Part shown: positions 1 to 7,391 of the stretch, piece by piece | How the letters are laid out: each line of letters opens with the position of its first letter | How positions within the stretch are numbered: position 1 is the first letter of the stretch | Origin: CAVXAE01 sp044225565 | Lineage (GTDB): Bacteria; Pseudomonadota; Gammaproteobacteria; Steroidobacterales; Steroidobacteraceae | Direction: 5' to 3' | NCBI GenBank assembly: GCA_044225565.1 | Contig: JBGAIL010000119.1 | Span: 1-15,250, forward strand | Length of the DNA: 15,250 bases | Notes under the pieces: generated by a model | What the model saw: the letters and a program-made list of their open reading frames with translations, nothing else | Database searches by the model: none | What the model was told of the DNA's origin: nothing | Program-made: the position numbers and the translations under genes

Positions 1-236
1 CGCGGCTCGAGCTTCGCGCGTCGTCGCTCTTCGCGCAGATCCCGGTCATCCTGCTGGTAGATCCCGAAGAACTTGGTGAGCAGCGTGTCGGTGGGGTCGA
101 TCGCGCCGGTGGCGGGGTCGGCCAGGCTGCGGTCGAGCGTGCCGCGCAGCTGGCGGCTCTCCTGCTTGACCCGTTCGTTGGAATGCAGCTCCTCGAGCGG
201 GCGCGAGCGATCGCGGGCGCGGCTGTCCGGGTCCAT
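1..236 (-). CDS. cysI: Sulfite reductase hemoprotein beta subunit, N-terminal part (runs off the window)
   Basis: The first 78 codons of a gene that continues past base 1. From the ATG at 236-234 the protein starts MDPDSRARDRSRPLEELHSN, then contains VKQESRQLRG and GIYQQDDRDLREERRRAKLE. These match the start of assimilatory sulfite reductase hemoprotein (E. coli CysI has ESNYLRGT and GMYQQDDRDIRAER at the same places). The complete enzyme uses siroheme and a 4Fe-4S cluster to reduce sulfite to sulfide with six electrons delivered by CysJ in the cytosol. The heme and cluster ligands lie outside the window. The start is fixed by an AAGGA-type ribosome-binding site and by a TGATG overlap in which the cysJ stop and cysI start share one base, so the two subunits are probably translationally coupled. 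Identification is strong. Intactness beyond residue 78 is unknown. Confidence 0.9.
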   Translation of the reverse strand, partial: MDPDSRARDRSRPLEELHSNERVKQESRQLRGTLDRSLADPATGAIDPTDTLLTKFFGIYQQDDRDLREERRRAKLEP

Positions 237-2059
237 CAATACACATCCTTCTGATAGCGCCTGTCGCGCTGGAGGCCTGTCAGATACTCCGCAGCCTGCT
301 CTTCGGACAGCCCGCCGTGTCGCCGTGCCACTTCCAGCAGGGCCGAGTTCACGTCTGGCGCCATGTGCTCGGCATCTCCGCACACGTAGACGTGCGCGCC
401 TTCCTGCAGCCAGCCCCACAGCGCCGCGCCGTGCTCGCGCAGGCGATGCTGCACGTAGAGTTTTTCCGCCTGGTCCCGTGAGAACGCGACATCGAGGCGC
501 GTGAGCAGGCCGCTCTTGCGCCACTCCAGCCATTCGCTCTGGTAGAGAAAGTCGGATTCCAGCGTGCGATCACCGAAAAAGAGCCAGTTGCGGCCCCCGG
601 CGCCGATGGCTTCGCGCTCTGCGAGGAAGCCGCGGAAGGGCGCTACGCCCGTGCCGGGGCCGATCATGATCACGGCCGTCCGCGGATCCTGCGGGAGCCG
701 AAAGCCGGCATTGCGATGCAGGTAGATGGGAGCCGGATCGCCGTTCGCTCCGAGCGCCGCAAGGAATCCGGAAACCACGCCCCGGCGACGGGCCTGAAGG
801 GATTCGTATTCGACCACGCTGACCGTCAGGTGAGCGTCTTCCGGATTCGCGCGCTGACTCGATGCGATGGAATAGAGGCGCGGCGCGAGCGGTCTCAGCA
901 ACTGCACGAAGCTCTGGGGAGTGAGGCCGGCAGGCGCATGTTCCCGCACGAGGTCGGCCAGATGCCTTCCGCGCACGTACTGCTGCACGTTCTCCAGCGA
1001 GGCGCAAAGGGCCGGCAGCGCGTCGTTGCCCGTTGCCTGCGCGTACCGTTGCAGGAACGAGCCGGTGACCGGCCCGATCTCGAGGTGCTCGATCAGCGCT
1101 TGCCGCAGCGGCAGGGCCTGGGAGTCCATGCTCACCGCGGATTCCGCGGAGAAGCGGGCCGCCTCCAGTACCTCGTCGACGTCTTCCTCGCGGTTGCGTG
1201 GAACGATGCCGATCGCATCGCCCGGCTCGTAGCGGATGTGCGAGCCTTCCAGGGAAAGCTCGATGTGCCGCACGTCCTTGGTGGAGTGCCGCGCAGTGAG
1301 TCTCTGGTTCGCGAGCACTTCCGCATGGAACGGGTTCTTGCGAGTGTGCGCGATGGCGATGCTCGCGGTGCGTGCTTCGGTATCCACGGTGACCGCCACC
1401 GCTTCCGCGCCGGATTGCGCCGCGATCGTGGCCAGCACGGAGTCCATCCAGCGGTGAGCCTGCGTCTCGAAATCGACATCGCAGTCTTCGCGCGGCTGTA
1501 TCCGGCGCGCGCCCAATGCCTCGAGTCGTGCATCGAACTGCCGGCCGGTCTCGCAGAACTTCTCGTAGCTGCGGTCTCCCAGCGCGAGCACGCAGTAGGC
1601 GAGCTGCTCCAGTCGCGGGGCCCGCGGGGCATGCAGCCATTCCTGGAACGGCAGCGCGCGCTCGGGGGGATCGCCGTCGCCGTGCGTGCTCACGATGACG
1701 ATCAGGTTCCGCGCCTCCTGCAGCCTGGCCTTGCGGCAGTCCATCATGTCGAGCAGCGTGAAGCCGATGTGGCGCTGCGAGAGTTTCTCGCCCAGCAGCC
1801 GGGCGATGCGCTCGCAGTTGCCGCTCTGCGAGCCATAAAGGATGGTGGCCACCGGCCGCGAGCGGGTCGCGGCCTCGGTGCGGGCGGGCAAGGCAGGCGC
1901 CACGGAGCCCGCGAGATAGCCGCTGAGCCACATGCGCTGTGCCGCATCGAGCCCGGTCAGGATGGGGCGCAGGCGCTCGGCCGAAGCGGCGTCGAACGGA
2001 GCGTGCCTCCAGGGGTTCGCATCCTGTGCGGCCATGACGGCGAGGTCGGCGGATTCCAT
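236..2059 (-). CDS. cysJ: Sulfite reductase [NADPH] flavoprotein alpha subunit
   Basis: A 607-residue protein, close to E. coli CysJ (599). It carries NADPH electrons through FAD and FMN to the CysI hemoprotein in sulfate/sulfite assimilation. Domains in order: an N-terminal extension with WLSGYLAG (about 44-51); a flavodoxin FMN domain starting at ILYGSQSGN (73-81), with STHGDGD (124-130) and LGDRSYEKFC (160-169); and a ferredoxin-reductase module with FAD motif RLYS (394-397), GVVSGFL (427-433), NADP-binding GPGTGVAPFRGFL (467-479) and CGDA (560-563). It ends in the aromatic residue (Tyr607) usual for this family. cysI follows with a 1-base overlap, and the peroxiredoxin gene ends 46 bp upstream on the same strand. 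No strong Shine-Dalgarno precedes the ATG; Met9 is a less likely alternative start. All catalytic motifs are present. Confidence 0.95.
   Translation of the reverse strand: MESADLAVMAAQDANPWRHAPFDAASAERLRPILTGLDAAQRMWLSGYLAGSVAPALPARTEAATRSRPVATILYGSQSGNCERIARLLGEKLSQRHIGFTLLDMMDCRKARLQEARNLIVIVSTHGDGDPPERALPFQEWLHAPRAPRLEQLAYCVLALGDRSYEKFCETGRQFDARLEALGARRIQPREDCDVDFETQAHRWMDSVLATIAAQSGAEAVAVTVDTEARTASIAIAHTRKNPFHAEVLANQRLTARHSTKDVRHIELSLEGSHIRYEPGDAIGIVPRNREEDVDEVLEAARFSAESAVSMDSQALPLRQALIEHLEIGPVTGSFLQRYAQATGNDALPALCASLENVQQYVRGRHLADLVREHAPAGLTPQSFVQLLRPLAPRLYSIASSQRANPEDAHLTVSVVEYESLQARRRGVVSGFLAALGANGDPAPIYLHRNAGFRLPQDPRTAVIMIGPGTGVAPFRGFLAEREAIGAGGRNWLFFGDRTLESDFLYQSEWLEWRKSGLLTRLDVAFSRDQAEKLYVQHRLREHGAALWGWLQEGAHVYVCGDAEHMAPDVNSALLEVARRHGGLSEEQAAEYLTGLQRDRRYQKDVY
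246..252 (-). promoter_or_regulatory. Ribosome-binding site for cysI inside the cysJ 3' end
   Basis: AGAAGGA on the minus strand, 9 nt before the cysI ATG and inside the last codons of cysJ. Together with the one-base stop/start overlap it fixes the cysI start. Confidence 0.6.
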
Positions 2060-2084
2060 GTTCGGGAGGAGAGGTTCCGGACGT

Positions 2085-2104
2085 GCTGCTGCAACTGCAG
2101 CAGC
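2085..2104. repeat. Perfect inverted repeat between peroxiredoxin gene and cysJ
   Basis: GCTGCTGCA-AC-TGCAGCAGC: nine-base arms around two bases, or a 7-bp stem with a 6-nt loop as RNA. It lies just after the peroxiredoxin stop and before cysJ. There is no U-run, so it does not look like a standard intrinsic terminator. It could set read-through, protect an mRNA end, or bind a regulator such as a LysR-type protein. The function is unknown. Confidence 0.45.
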
Positions 2105-2105
2105 G

Positions 2106-2741
<636 letters not shown>

Positions 2742-2780
2742 GGAAATGCTCCCGTTGCGGATGCGGATGGCACTACGATA

Positions 2781-2789
2781 GATATATCA
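2781..2789 (-). promoter_or_regulatory. Putative extended -10 promoter of the peroxiredoxin gene
   Basis: Minus-strand TGATATATC (TG-A-TATATC) would start transcription near 2774, leaving a leader of about 33 nt before the ATG at 2741. No convincing -35 is seen. The CGTGATATA core is repeated in inverted orientation at the marR promoter (2862-2870). Confidence 0.4.
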
Positions 2790-2799
2790 CGGCATGATA
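2785..2799. promoter_or_regulatory. Operator-like inverted repeat in the peroxiredoxin/marR region
   Basis: TATCA-CGGCA-TGATA, a perfect 5-bp inverted repeat with a 5-bp spacer, has the size and AT-rich half-sites usual for MarR-family operators. It overlaps the extended -10 proposed for the peroxiredoxin gene, so binding would block that promoter. A further TGATA half-site sits in the marR -10 element. Binding by the adjacent MarR protein is inferred. Confidence 0.5.
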
Positions 2800-2863
2800 C
2801 AAATACCGGATGGCTGTATGGGTATGCCTGCCGGGCATGGCCGCGGGACGGGGCCCGTCAGCG

Positions 2864-2872
2864 TGATATAAC
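2864..2872 (+). promoter_or_regulatory. Putative extended -10 promoter of marR
   Basis: TGATATAAC (TG-A-TATAAC) lies 18 nt before the marR ATG, leaving a short leader that contains GGAGG at 2881-2885. It is embedded in the 4-bp-arm repeat GCGT-GATATA-ACGC (2861-2874). No good -35 is visible, as is common with extended -10 promoters. Confidence 0.45.
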
Positions 2873-2890
2873 GCCGCCCGGGAGGGCACC

Positions 2891-3331
2891 ATGGCGGGCG
2901 GCGAGAAGGCATCCGGCGGCGCGGAGATGACCCTGCAGCAGTACCGCGCCCTGGCGGATTTCCGTTACGAGCTGCGGCGCTTCCTGCGCTACAGCGAGCA
3001 GGTCACCCGGCGCCACGGGCTCACGCCGCTCCAGTACCAGTTGTTGCTGCAGATCAAGGGATTCCCGGGGCGGCAGAAGGTGACCGTGGGAGAGCTGGCG
3101 GAGCGGCTGCAGGCCAAGCACCACGGCGTGGTGGCGCTCGCCACCCGTTGCGAGAACCTGGGTTTGATCGAGCGGCGGGCATGCGAGGAGGATCGGCGCG
3201 TGGTCTATCTGCGTCTGACCTCGAAGGGCGCCCGCGCGCTCGAGCGGCTGGCCCGGTTGCATCGCGACGAGCTGCGGTCGCTGGGTGGCGCTTTTTCGGT
3301 CGGCGCGCTGGGCGACGGCGTGTTCCGGTGA
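2891..3331 (+). CDS. MarR-family winged-helix transcriptional regulator
   Basis: A 146-residue protein of the MarR/OhrR/SlyA family, typically a dimeric repressor released by a ligand or by thiol oxidation. After a helical N-terminus (about 15-45), the winged helix spans about 47-115: LTPLQYQLLLQI, recognition region VTVGELAERLQAKHHGVVAL and LGLIERR, and wing DRRVVYLRLTSKG. The Asp/Arg pair of the wing (101-103) is typical. Cys87 and Cys98 are present, but the N-terminal redox cysteine of OhrR is not, so peroxide sensing by the usual OhrR chemistry is not supported. GGAGG lies 5 nt before the ATG; Met13 is a weaker alternative. It diverges from the peroxiredoxin gene and is followed 47 bp later by the acylase gene, so it may control one or both. 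Confidence 0.88.
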   Translation: MAGGEKASGGAEMTLQQYRALADFRYELRRFLRYSEQVTRRHGLTPLQYQLLLQIKGFPGRQKVTVGELAERLQAKHHGVVALATRCENLGLIERRACEEDRRVVYLRLTSKGARALERLARLHRDELRSLGGAFSVGALGDGVFR

Positions 3332-3378
3332 CGGTGAGCGCAATTGCGGCGCGCCGTGCTTCTGACGATACTGCCCGG

Positions 3379-5820
3379 ATGAAACGATTCTTGTGTTGTG
3401 CGCTGCTCGTGTCGCTGTCCGGCGGAGTCGTCCGTGCCGAGACGCCTCATGCGCCCGGTTCCGTGCTTCGCGTGGAAGGGTTGCTCGAGCCGGTGGAGAT
3501 CCTGCGCGACCGCTGGGGCATCGCCCATATCTACGCCAGGACGGAGCGGGATCTTTTCTTCGCGCAGGGCTACAACGCCGCGCGCGACCGGCTCTTCCAG
3601 TTCGAGCTCTGGCGCATCCAGGCCACCGGTACGGCGGCGCAGGTGTTCGGCCGAAGCGAGTTGCAGAGGGACATCGGCGCGCGGCTGCACCAGTTCCGCG
3701 GCGACCTGCGCAAGGAGCTGAGCCACTACCATCCGCGCGGCGAGGCCATCGTGGACGCCTTCGTGCGCGGCGTGAACGCGTACGTCGGCGAGACCGAGCG
3801 CAATCCCGGCCTGCTCCCCATGGAGTTCCGGCTGCTCGGCATCAAGCCCCAGCGATGGACCCGGGAGGTCGTGATTTCCCGCCATCAGGGGCTGCTCGGC
3901 AACCTGCACAGCGAGCTCGAGCTCGCGCAGGCGGTCCGCACCATCGGTGCCGGGAAGGTCAGGAAGCTGATGAGCTTCCAGGGCGGCGAGCCGGTGCTGA
4001 CGCCGGACCCGGCCGTGGACCTGGCCGCGATTCCCGATGGCGTGCTCGATCTCTACAAGGCGTTCCGGGGGCCGCTGAAGTTCACGCCGCAGCAGATCCT
4101 GAGCACGCAGCGCAACGAGGCAGCCTCTTACCGGCTTCTCGCGCAACTCGAGCCGGATGGCGGCGAGATGCTCGAGCCGCGCCGCGGAATCGGCAGCAAC
4201 AACTGGCTCATCCACGGGTCGCGCACGCAGAGCACGTATCCGATCATGGCGAACGACCCGCATCGCGCCATCACGGTGCCGTCGCTGCGCTACTGGGTGC
4301 ATCTGGTGGGGCCGGGATGGAACGTGATCGGTGCGGGCGAGCCGGTGCTGCCCGGCATCTCGATCGGCCACAACGAATACGGCGCCTGGGGCCTCACGAT
4401 CTTCGGCAACGACGGCGAGGATCTCTACGTCTACGACACCAATCCCGCGAACCCGAACGAGTACCGCCACGACGGCCAATGGGAGCGGATGCGCGTCATC
4501 CAGGACCGTATCCCCGTGCGCGGCGAGGCGGCAGCCGCCGTGGAGTACAAATACACCCGCCATGGGCCGTTGCTCTTCGAGGACAAGGGACGTCACAAGG
4601 CCTACGCGCTGCGCGCCGCGTGGATGGACGAGGGCGGCGCGCCCTATCTCGCCAGCCTGCGCATGAACCAGGCTCGCACGTGGGAGGAGTTCCGCGAGGC
4701 CTGCACGTTCAACCACATTCCGTCCGAGAGCATGATCTGGGCGGATCGAAAAGGAAACATCGGCTTCCAGGCGACCGGCATCCAGCCGCTGCGCCCGAAC
4801 TGGAGCGGCCTGCTGCCCGTGCCGGGCGACGGCCGCTACGAGTGGAAGGGCTACCTGCCCATCGGCTCGCTGCCGAGCGAGCTCAATCCGGCGCGCGGCT
4901 ACAAGGCGACCGCGAACAATTACCTGATGCCGCCGGATTTTGAGTTCCCGCAGGCGATGCATTTCGAGTGGGCGGACCCGTACCGGGCGGATCGCATCAA
5001 CGAAGTGCTCGGCTCAGGCCGCGTGTTCAGCATCGCGGAAGTGATGCGTTTGCAGAACGACGACCTTTCGCTGCCGGCGCGCGCGCTGGTGCCGATGCTG
5101 GCGGGGGTGCGGTTGCAGCCGGCCGCGGCGGCTGCGGCACAGTCCGCCGCGGAGCAGGCCCGGGCCCGCCTGCTGGGCTGGGATTTCGTGCTGGACAAGG
5201 ATTCCGTCGCCGCCGGCATCTACGAGCAGTGGCAGCGCCGCCTGCTGGCCAACTTCCGCGACGTGATCCTGACGGACGAGAAATCCCGGGCGCTCGACAT
5301 CCAGCCTTCCATGATGCGAATGATCGATGCGCTGGTGTCCCCGGGCGGCGAGTTCGGCGCCGACGCGACCGCGGGCCGTGATGCGCTCGTCGCGCGCAGC
5401 TTCGAGGAGGGCGTGGCCGAGCTCACGAAGCGCTTCGGCGCGGATCAGTCGAAGTGGAAGTACGGACAGCCGGCCTATCACCGGTCGCTCATCTTCCACC
5501 CCCTTTCGGCCGCGGTGAACGATGCGACGCGCGCGAAGCTGGAGGTCGGCCCTGCGCCGCGCGGCGGAGACGGGTACACGGTCAGCGCAACGGGCAGCGA
5601 TGACCGCCAGGCGTCCGGCGGCTCGTTCAAGATCATCGTGGACACGGAAGACTGGGACAATGCGGTGGGGCAGAACACGCCGGGGCAGTCCGGCGACCCG
5701 GCGAGCCCGCATTATCGCGACCTGTTCGAGATGTGGGTGCAGGGAAAGTATTTCCCCGTGGCGTACTCGCGGGAGAAGGTGGAGTCGGTGGCGGGGGAGA
5801 GGGTGAGGCTCGAGCCGTAG
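3379..5820 (+). CDS. Penicillin acylase family N-terminal-nucleophile hydrolase, secreted
   Basis: An 813-residue precursor of the penicillin/cephalosporin/acyl-homoserine-lactone acylase family (S45), which hydrolyses amide bonds in the periplasm. The signal peptide is MKRFLCCALLVSLSGGVVRA, with likely cleavage after Ala20. An alpha-chain region with WGIAHIYA and AQGYNAARDRLFQFELWR leads to the autocatalytic site RRGIGSNNW. Cleavage before Ser273 would free the serine nucleophile and start the beta chain, about 541 residues. Further family motifs are PIMANDPH, GHNEYGAWGLT, YTRHGPLL and ATANNY; the Asn pair of the last corresponds to the oxyanion-hole region. The start was chosen for the signal peptide, since the open frame extends upstream into marR. 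The Shine-Dalgarno is weak, consistent with read-through from marR 47 bp away. The substrate (beta-lactam, acyl-homoserine lactone or other N-acyl compound) cannot be read from sequence. Confidence 0.92.
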   Translation: MKRFLCCALLVSLSGGVVRAETPHAPGSVLRVEGLLEPVEILRDRWGIAHIYARTERDLFFAQGYNAARDRLFQFELWRIQATGTAAQVFGRSELQRDIGARLHQFRGDLRKELSHYHPRGEAIVDAFVRGVNAYVGETERNPGLLPMEFRLLGIKPQRWTREVVISRHQGLLGNLHSELELAQAVRTIGAGKVRKLMSFQGGEPVLTPDPAVDLAAIPDGVLDLYKAFRGPLKFTPQQILSTQRNEAASYRLLAQLEPDGGEMLEPRRGIGSNNWLIHGSRTQSTYPIMANDPHRAITVPSLRYWVHLVGPGWNVIGAGEPVLPGISIGHNEYGAWGLTIFGNDGEDLYVYDTNPANPNEYRHDGQWERMRVIQDRIPVRGEAAAAVEYKYTRHGPLLFEDKGRHKAYALRAAWMDEGGAPYLASLRMNQARTWEEFREACTFNHIPSESMIWADRKGNIGFQATGIQPLRPNWSGLLPVPGDGRYEWKGYLPIGSLPSELNPARGYKATANNYLMPPDFEFPQAMHFEWADPYRADRINEVLGSGRVFSIAEVMRLQNDDLSLPARALVPMLAGVRLQPAAAAAAQSAAEQARARLLGWDFVLDKDSVAAGIYEQWQRRLLANFRDVILTDEKSRALDIQPSMMRMIDALVSPGGEFGADATAGRDALVARSFEEGVAELTKRFGADQSKWKYGQPAYHRSLIFHPLSAAVNDATRAKLEVGPAPRGGDGYTVSATGSDDRQASGGSFKIIVDTEDWDNAVGQNTPGQSGDPASPHYRDLFEMWVQGKYFPVAYSREKVESVAGERVRLEP

Positions 5821-5851
5821 GCGGCGACGGGCCGGCGCGCGTCGACCGGCT

Positions 5852-6370
5852 TCATTTCGATACGGCTACCTCCGCCAGGGCCGCTTCCGCCAGCTTGCCG
5901 GAATCGATGCGGGCCGCGCGCAGCGCTCGCGCGGCCACGCTGTGCCGCTCGCGCGCGATGGAAGCGATGATCAGCGCGCCCGACAACACCGTGTTCCGCG
6001 GCAACCCCTCCCGTGAAGACAGTCGCTCGAGCAACCCGATGGCCGACGACTTTGCTCGCGGCGGAATACGCTTGCGCTGCAGCGGGTCGGGCACGCCCAG
6101 CACGGCCGCCGCGGCTCCGGGGTGAAGTCCGGCCTCGCCGAGCGCGTCGAGGTACTGCTGCGAGATCGCGGGCTTGAGCACTTCGGGCTCTATGCCGGCG
6201 CGCGCAAAGGCGCGGCGTGCCGAGCCTTCCGGAAGATCCAGCGCCGCGAGAAGGAAATGCTCGGAGCCGGGCTGTTCCTGTCCGTCCGCGAGGGCATGGG
6301 TTTCGGCAGCGCGACACAGCGCGAATACGGTCTTCATGTCCTGCAGTCGTCGCTTCAGTCGTTTGAGCAT
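5852..6370 (-). CDS. Stand-alone double Clp_N-domain protein
   Basis: A 172-residue protein resembling the N-terminal (R) domain of ClpA/ClpB/ClpC without any AAA+ ATPase. Two Clp_N-type repeats can be seen. The first is around 25-65 (GSEHFLLAALDLPEGSARRA, then GIEPEVL). The second is around 105-165 (RAKSSAIGLLERL, LPRNTVLSGALIIA, ARALRAARIDSGKL). In Clp ATPases this domain binds substrates or adaptors, so the protein may act as an adaptor, decoy or sensor; that is inference. The ATG at 6370 was chosen for its GGAG 7 nt upstream and the MLKRLKRRL start. The open frame extends further upstream, but that part lies over the HTH gene and has no domain character. The HTH gene ends 29 bp upstream, so the two form an operon. 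Downstream it converges on the acylase gene. Confidence 0.8.
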   Translation of the reverse strand: MLKRLKRRLQDMKTVFALCRAAETHALADGQEQPGSEHFLLAALDLPEGSARRAFARAGIEPEVLKPAISQQYLDALGEAGLHPGAAAAVLGVPDPLQRKRIPPRAKSSAIGLLERLSSREGLPRNTVLSGALIIASIARERHSVAARALRAARIDSGKLAEAALAEVAVSK

Positions 6371-6399
6371 ATGGGCGCTCCGGCGGGTGTCTTCGAGTC

Positions 6400-6603
6400 T
6401 CAAACCAGGGCGGCGAGGCGTTTGTGGGCGGCCTGCTTCGATACGCCGAGCGCCTCGGCGATCTCCGACCAGGACCAGCCCTGGTCGAGGGCCGCGCGGG
6501 TGGCCTGGCGTTCCAGCTTGTCCGCGAGCAGGCGCAGGGCCACGACGGCGGCCAGCGCCTCCCCGGGGGAGCTGGGTGAGGGGAGGGATTTCGGATCGAT
6601 CAT
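6400..6603 (-). CDS. Small helix-turn-helix DNA-binding protein
   Basis: A 67-residue protein that is almost only a helix-turn-helix. A charged helix (LAAVVALRLLADKLERQATR) is followed by ALDQGWSWSEIAEALGVSKQ and AAHKRLAALV. The W-x-x-I-A-x-x-L-G-V-S-x-Q-A-A-x-x-R pattern resembles the small HTH proteins often encoded next to stand-alone Clp_N proteins, best known to me from actinobacteria. It lies first in a two-gene unit with the Clp_N gene 29 bp downstream. Two perfect inverted repeats overlap its own promoter, so it is probably an autoregulator, perhaps with activity modulated by the Clp_N partner (inference). The ATG at 6603 has no Shine-Dalgarno and sits at the predicted transcription start, pointing to a leaderless mRNA. 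Confidence 0.82.
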   Translation of the reverse strand: MIDPKSLPSPSSPGEALAAVVALRLLADKLERQATRAALDQGWSWSEIAEALGVSKQAAHKRLAALV

Positions 6604-6604
6604 G

Positions 6605-6622
6605 CGTCAATTTTAGTTGACG
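6605..6622. promoter_or_regulatory. Operator 1 of the HTH/Clp_N unit
   Basis: CGTCAA-TTTTAG-TTGACG: a perfect inverted repeat with 6-bp arms and a 6-bp spacer. It starts one base before the HTH start codon and encloses the -10 hexamer. Its half-sites and spacer length match operator 2, with centres 28 bp apart. Confidence 0.75.
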
Positions 6623-6638
6623 GATCGAGGGTCGTCAA
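6610..6638 (-). promoter_or_regulatory. Sigma70-type promoter of the HTH/Clp_N unit, apparently leaderless
   Basis: On the minus strand, -35 TTGACG (6638-6633), a 17-bp spacer and -10 TAAAAT (6615-6610), near consensus in all respects. Six bases separate the -10 from the ATG at 6603, so transcription should begin at or next to the A of the start codon. The -35 is the inner half-site of operator 2, and the -10 lies inside operator 1, so a bound protein would exclude RNA polymerase. Confidence 0.7.
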
Positions 6639-6651
6639 TAAAGGTTGACGA
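6632..6651. promoter_or_regulatory. Operator 2 of the HTH/Clp_N unit
   Basis: TCGTCAA-TAAAGG-TTGACGA: a perfect inverted repeat with 7-bp arms and a 6-bp spacer. It shares the CGTCAA-N6-TTGACG core with operator 1. One half-site doubles as the -35 of the HTH promoter. Confidence 0.75.
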
Positions 6652-6683
6652 AGGACCGGCCGACCGCGTCCCGCGCCCTCCCT

Positions 6684-6700
6684 GTCGCGCCCGGCGCGAC
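6684..6700. other. GC-rich hairpin downstream of the DUF3617 gene
   Basis: GTCGCGC-CCG-GCGCGAC, a 7-bp stem with a 3-nt loop, lies between the DUF3617 stop and the HTH promoter. Neither strand has a U-run after it. It may be a weak terminator or an mRNA 3' stabiliser, but in such GC-rich DNA chance is possible. Confidence 0.3.
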
Positions 6701-6756
6701 GGATTGCATGGTGAAGATACTGATGAGGCCGCGCGCAGGGGCGCAGCCCCAGCGTC

Positions 6757-7269
6757 TCAATCGTCCTTCTTGCAGGTGGGTCCCACCCAGCGCCCGCTGA
6801 TCTGCGTCTTGATCTGCATGGGATCCTTGCCGCCCTGCAGGGCGATGTCCAGCAGTCCCTTCATGCTCTCCGGCGTGGGCGCCTCGATGTGCATCTTGCC
6901 GCTGCTCACGTGCTCGCCTTTGCAGGACACCGCGATGTCCTGCGTGGTGCTCGTGCTCTTGAGGATGGTGGTCTGGCAGTTCTCGTCCTCGGAGGCGTGG
7001 AAGGGCTTTGCCAGGTCTTCCTTGGTGACGCACTCCGTGCTCTTGTGCGCCTTGGGCGGCGCGCCTTCGCGGTTCCCGAACATCGCTTCGAGCTTGGCAC
7101 GCTGCTCCGCCGGCATCTTCGCGAGCACGTCTTCCGGAATCGGCGGCGTGCCCTGCGTCTGGGTGAGCGTGGTGATCTCCCATTGCCCGGTCTTCACGTT
7201 GAGCGGCTCGGCCGCCGATACGACGAGCGGGGCGAGCAGGCCGGCGACGAGCGGCATGAGCGTCTTCAT
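6757..7269 (-). CDS. DUF3617 family exported protein
   Basis: A 170-residue protein with signal peptide MKTLMPLVAGLLAPLVVSAA, likely cleaved before Glu21. The mature part has the DUF3617 pattern: an opening TGQWEITT (27-34), a central Glu-Cys-Val-Thr segment, and a closing ISGRWVGPTC near the end. Cys80, Cys98, Cys116 and Cys166 suggest two periplasmic disulfides. The family is common and often multi-copy in Proteobacteria, with no established function known to me. GAGGAA lies about 7 nt before the ATG. It follows the lipoprotein gene on the same strand after a 122-bp gap, large enough for its own promoter, although none stands out. Confidence 0.8.
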   Translation of the reverse strand: MKTLMPLVAGLLAPLVVSAAEPLNVKTGQWEITTLTQTQGTPPIPEDVLAKMPAEQRAKLEAMFGNREGAPPKAHKSTECVTKEDLAKPFHASEDENCQTTILKSTSTTQDIAVSCKGEHVSSGKMHIEAPTPESMKGLLDIALQGGKDPMQIKTQISGRWVGPTCKKDD

Positions 7270-7391
7270 GGCGGGTTCCTCATGTGGACGGGCCGCGCAA
7301 CGGTATCACCTTTCCCCTGCTTCGCGGCCTTCTCGAGGCCAGCCCTGCTCCATGCCCCTCGAAGGCGAGGCGGTTGCCGGGAAGCCCGCGG

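Noticed and set aside
3148..3378. N-terminal extension of the acylase by 77 codons
   Set aside because: It overlaps marR out of frame, is Arg-rich, and would bury the signal peptide that begins at 3379.
3205..4962. Long minus-strand open frame opposite the acylase gene (585 codons)
   Set aside because: Arg/His/Ala-rich shadow of the acylase, with no signal peptide, domain or credible start.
6371..6610. Upstream extension of the Clp_N protein over the HTH gene
   Set aside because: The extension is an Arg/Pro/Gly-rich shadow of the HTH gene; the ATG at 6370 has its own GGAG site and begins the Clp_N-like sequence.
6720..6760. CTGATGAG resembling a hammerhead ribozyme core on the plus strand
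   Set aside because: No GAAA partner and no three-stem arrangement around it.
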